5,968 nucleotides of DNA from Anaerolineae bacterium (GTDB lineage: Bacteria; Chloroflexota; Anaerolineae; Aggregatilineales; Phototrophicaceae). The stretch lies in contig JALONZ010000142.1 in NCBI GenBank assembly GCA_025454675.1, positions 1 through 5,968 on the forward strand. Reading direction: 5' to 3'. Positions 4,947 through 5,968 of this stretch are shown piece by piece. Every line of letters starts with the position of its first letter. The first letter of the stretch is position 1. A program made the translations under genes and the position numbers. The notes under the pieces were generated by a model that searched no databases, had not been told where the DNA came from, and was given only the letters and a program-made list of their open reading frames with translations.

Positions 4947-5968
4947 TTAATCCGCAGGCAACACGGTGAATGTACTCCCTGCCCCGCGACCATACACATC
5001 GGGGAAGTAGAATTCATACCCAATCGGCGGAATCACGTTATACACCCCTTCCAAGCCCGGACGAATCGTATACACAAATTCGTATGTACCCGCAGGCAAA
5101 TAAGTCGCGCTCAGAATCGCTTTTTCGTCATAGAACTGGATGTTGCTGAAATACCACCAACCCCACCCACGACTGAGCGGGCTATCCAAATTCAATTCTG
5201 GACGTGTGCCATTTTGTTGGCTGGTGAGCAAATTCGGATTCACTGCCTCCGCGCCTGCTGGGAACGGGTCTTCAATCGTCACATAATGCAGGCTGTTGGG
5301 GATGATAATCGTCAAGCGCACCCGCACCAATTCGCCAATGCGTGCTTCGGTGATGGGGGTATTGGTCTCATCATCCGCCAGTGTATAACGCCGATTGATG
5401 ATGATGCCTCTATCCAACGGTTCAACTTCGCTCACAGGCAGGTTCACGCGCAGATACGCCGTATAATACAAGTTGCCTGTGCCGTCTGTGCGGTCAAAGA
5501 CGATGGTGTTGGCTTCACCGCGCAACATATCCGCCACTTCAACAATCATGGTTTGTTCGGTGGTCACATTTTCGGCGGTGATGGATTGACTGGTGAGTTC
5601 TTCGCCGTTGAAGCTGACGGTATAATCATAATCACCCTTCAATTCTTGCGAGACGACCATCCAATCGGTGAGTGCCATCAGTGACCATGCTGTTTCTTGA
5701 GTCGTAGACCACGCATCAGCGCGGCGCATAACCATCAGGTAACGCACAACACTGGGGATGAGTTCGTTATCGGGGCGCAATTGAGTGAGCATCCCCAACA
5801 CCATCGCGGTTGTGCGGGTATCGGTGTTCCAATTGCGATAATCGCGCCCAGATTCTTCCCAATGTGCGCCATTCGCGCTCAAAATTGCCACATTCATCAC
5901 ATCCGAGATGAGTGTACTCACCCGTTCCTCATCCGCTCCACCGATGTGCATGGCACGCGCCAGCAGTG
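4947..5968 (-). CDS. Bacterial alpha-2-macroglobulin, C-terminal part (5' end outside window)
   Basis: The frame is open to the right edge (LLARA precedes the in-window Met at 5951), so only the last 340 or so residues of a protein that is usually well over 1,000 residues long are seen. Numbered from that Met, residues 1-100 are the end of the helical thioester domain, with TRTTAMVLGMLTQL (45-58), VVRYLMVMRR (68-77) and WSTTQETAWSLMAL (81-94). A beta-rich linking segment (about 105-175) follows. Then comes the terminal macroglobulin/receptor-binding-like domain with GELVRVRLTI (206-215), the EDPFPAGAEAVNP motif (227-239) and PAGTYEFVYTIRPGLEGVYNVIPP (286-309). These are hallmark positions of bacterial alpha-2-macroglobulins, envelope-anchored traps for foreign proteases. 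Whether the CGEQ thioester and a lipobox are present cannot be judged, because both lie outside the window. The stop is TAA (complement of 4947-4949). It is transcribed away from the window's right edge and ends beside the REPIN-like element. Confidence 0.92.
   Translation of the reverse strand, partial: LLARAMHIGGADEERVSTLISDVMNVAILSANGAHWEESGRDYRNWNTDTRTTAMVLGMLTQLRPDNELIPSVVRYLMVMRRADAWSTTQETAWSLMALTDWMVVSQELKGDYDYTVSFNGEELTSQSITAENVTTEQTMIVEVADMLRGEANTIVFDRTDGTGNLYYTAYLRVNLPVSEVEPLDRGIIINRRYTLADDETNTPITEARIGELVRVRLTIIIPNSLHYVTIEDPFPAGAEAVNPNLLTSQQNGTRPELNLDSPLSRGWGWWYFSNIQFYDEKAILSATYLPAGTYEFVYTIRPGLEGVYNVIPPIGYEFYFPDVYGRGAGSTFTVLPAD

Noticed and set aside
5214..5684. 156-codon open frame on the + strand inside the alpha-2-macroglobulin gene
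   Set aside because: It is antisense to a strongly supported conserved protein. Its translation is rich in His, Ile and Gly without domain features, and no ribosome binding site supports it.

Overview
The window carries six protein genes, two of them cut by the window edges, and one compact non-coding repeat region. Base composition is moderate (estimated by eye at slightly under 50% GC). The gene content resembles a Chloroflexota (Anaerolineae-like) bacterium: a GT-C membrane glycosyltransferase with repeated C-terminal beta domains, a FemAB-type aminoacyltransferase, a bacterial alpha-2-macroglobulin, and G-rich palindromic repeats. This taxonomic guess rests on recalled family resemblance, not on a marker gene.

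Left part, + strand, about 1-4350: four tightly packed genes. The first is the 3' portion of a multi-pass GT-C / DUF2142-like glycosyltransferase whose start lies upstream of the window. Its stop overlaps by one base the start of a FemAB-family aminoacyltransferase. That gene's stop in turn abuts or overlaps the start of an alpha/beta hydrolase with a complete epoxide-hydrolase active site. After 30 nt with a good ribosome binding site comes a small glycine-rich integral membrane protein of unknown function. The packing suggests one transcript. The first two genes point to the cell envelope or surface glycans, while the hydrolase and the small membrane protein are not obviously connected to that role.

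Right part, - strand, about 4413-5968: a short MNT-type nucleotidyltransferase (MntA-like, normally the antitoxin of HepT/MntA pairs) with no HepT next to it in the window, and the 3' end of a bacterial alpha-2-macroglobulin gene. The nucleotidyltransferase gene points against the upstream operon and converges with it.

Between and around these genes the non-coding DNA is structured. A 16-bp exact direct repeat brackets the nucleotidyltransferase gene. One copy forms part of a good rho-independent terminator reading on the - strand. Next to the alpha-2-macroglobulin stop there is a roughly 107-bp REPIN-like element. It consists of two hairpin units, each with a G-rich tail, arranged head to head, so that a potential G-quadruplex lies on each strand. 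I found no RNA genes, CRISPR array, transposase or complete insertion sequence. I do not see a clearly new biological system; the most notable items are the bracketed orphan nucleotidyltransferase and the REPIN-like element.
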